A program made the position numbers and the translations under genes. From positions 1 to 6,396 of the forward strand of contig DMLH01000083.1 in NCBI GenBank assembly GCA_003453435.1: DNA of 6,396 nucleotides. The letters are read 5' to 3'. This stretch comes from Clostridiales bacterium. Lineage in GTDB: Bacteria; Bacillota; Clostridia; Christensenellales; UBA1242. Below the pieces are notes generated by a model. That model was not told the origin of the DNA, searched no databases, and was given only the letters and a program-made list of their open reading frames with translations. Of this stretch, positions 5,753-6,396 are shown in pieces (position 1 is the stretch's first letter; each line of letters starts with the position of its first letter).

Positions 5753-5791
5753 AATATGAATATTTTAATTTATTTTGAATAAGGCTTTAAA

Positions 5792-5797
5792 TATGAT
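5792..5797 (+). promoter_or_regulatory. Possible -10 box of tmk giving a near-leaderless transcript
   Basis: TATGAT ends 11 bases before the tmk ATG. The bases 17 upstream (TTTATT, 5769-5774) are a poor -35. If used, transcription would start about 4-6 bases before the ATG, which would explain why no SD is present. Confidence 0.35.
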
Positions 5798-5808
5798 AAA
5801 CTTAAAAC

Positions 5809-6396
5809 ATGGGCAAATTTATTACATTTGAAGGTGGCGAAGGTTGTGGAAAAACAACTTTGATTGAAAACCTTAAAAAATATTTAGCCGAAAACAATGT
5901 TGATTTTGTTTCGGCTAGGGAGCCAGGTGGCTTAAAACTTTGCGAAGAAATACGAAACATCGTAAAGTACAGCACGGAGCCAATTTCTTTAAGAGCAGAA
6001 CTTTTGCTTTTTTCTGCAAGCAGGGCAGAACTAGTTAAAAACTTTATAATACCAAATTTAAACAGCGGTAAGGTTGTTATTTGTGACAGGTTTTTTGATA
6101 GCACCAGAGTTTATCAGGGCTATGCAAATGGCCTAAGCGATGATGATGTCATGTCAATAACCAATTTTGCAACAGGAGGTCTCGTTCCAGATATTACTTT
6201 TTATTTAGATTTAGACCCTATAGTTGCTTTTGAAAGAAAAGGTGGCAGAGACGCTGGTGACAGAATTGAGGAAAGAAGTTTAGAATATCACAATATGGTT
6301 AGGAAAGGCTATAAAAAAATTGCAAGTGCCGAAAAAAGATTTGTTGTGCTTGACGCAACTAGAAGCAGGGAGCAACTACTTAGTGATGTTGTAAAT
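5809..6396 (+). CDS. tmk: Thymidylate kinase (3' end outside the window)
   Basis: The enzyme phosphorylates dTMP to dTDP with ATP, an essential cytosolic step of dTTP synthesis. 196 codons are visible of a usual 205-215, with no stop before the window ends. Motifs: P-loop GGEGCGKTT (residues 9-17), REPGG (37-41), CDRFFDSTRVYQGYANGL (92-109) with Asp93-Arg94 at the substrate site, and the LID region RKGGRDAGDRIEERSLEYH (143-161). The P-loop lacks the Arg of the human-type enzyme and the LID has Arg147 and Arg152, as in the E. coli-type class. The start ATG at 5809 gives the family N-terminus (GKFITFEGGEG) but has no SD. AGG is the preferred Arg codon in several places (five times), more than in the genes upstream. 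It lies 119 bases after greA, beyond its terminator, so it has its own promoter. Confidence 0.96.
   Translation, partial: MGKFITFEGGEGCGKTTLIENLKKYLAENNVDFVSAREPGGLKLCEEIRNIVKYSTEPISLRAELLLFSASRAELVKNFIIPNLNSGKVVICDRFFDSTRVYQGYANGLSDDDVMSITNFATGGLVPDITFYLDLDPIVAFERKGGRDAGDRIEERSLEYHNMVRKGYKKIASAEKRFVVLDATRSREQLLSDVVN

Noticed and set aside
5802..6104. Open frame of 100 codons on the - strand within tmk
   Set aside because: Antisense to the P-loop and DR motifs of tmk; no recognisable protein features.

Overview
The window is AT-rich DNA (by eye about 30% GC) with standard-code genes (TGG is used for Trp, TGA is never read through), AGGAG-type ribosome binding sites and TTGACA/TATAAT promoters. 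DnaE followed directly by a PfkA-type phosphofructokinase is a gene order typical of Bacillota (Firmicutes). I infer a low-GC, probably uncultured, Bacillota lineage. No mobile element, tRNA, rRNA or CRISPR array is visible.

Left part (2-2233, + strand): the C-terminal third of the replicative DNA polymerase III alpha subunit (dnaE, cut by the window start), then pfkA 54 bases downstream with its own strong RBS. No terminator or good promoter separates them, so they look co-transcribed. The phosphofructokinase keeps the general fold motifs but has changes at the Mg-binding Asp103, at the Gly124 position and at the F6P-binding His249, and in the allosteric arginines.

Middle part (2234-4993): two similar expression cassettes. 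Each has a near-perfect sigma-A promoter, one gene of unknown function on the + strand (151 aa, then 402 aa), a U-rich hairpin terminator with ACTAC/GTAGT arms, and a small convergent gene on the - strand (a DUF378-type membrane protein with a long charged tail, then an 86-aa protein of unknown function). The two promoters share an 18-base block with one mismatch, and the terminators share their 10-base arms, so the two unknown + strand genes may be expressed alike. Neither - strand gene has a visible Shine-Dalgarno sequence.

Right part (4994-6396, + strand): greA, the transcript cleavage factor, is driven by an extended -10 promoter and preceded by a two-tier hairpin with an 8-base U-run that fills nearly the whole leader. 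It is followed by a strong terminator and then by tmk (thymidylate kinase), which is cut by the window end and lacks an SD; a TATGAT box close to its ATG suggests a very short leader. The known genes are housekeeping functions (replication, glycolysis, transcription elongation, dTTP synthesis). The least explained parts are the greA leader, the altered PFK active site and the matched cassettes around the unknown genes.
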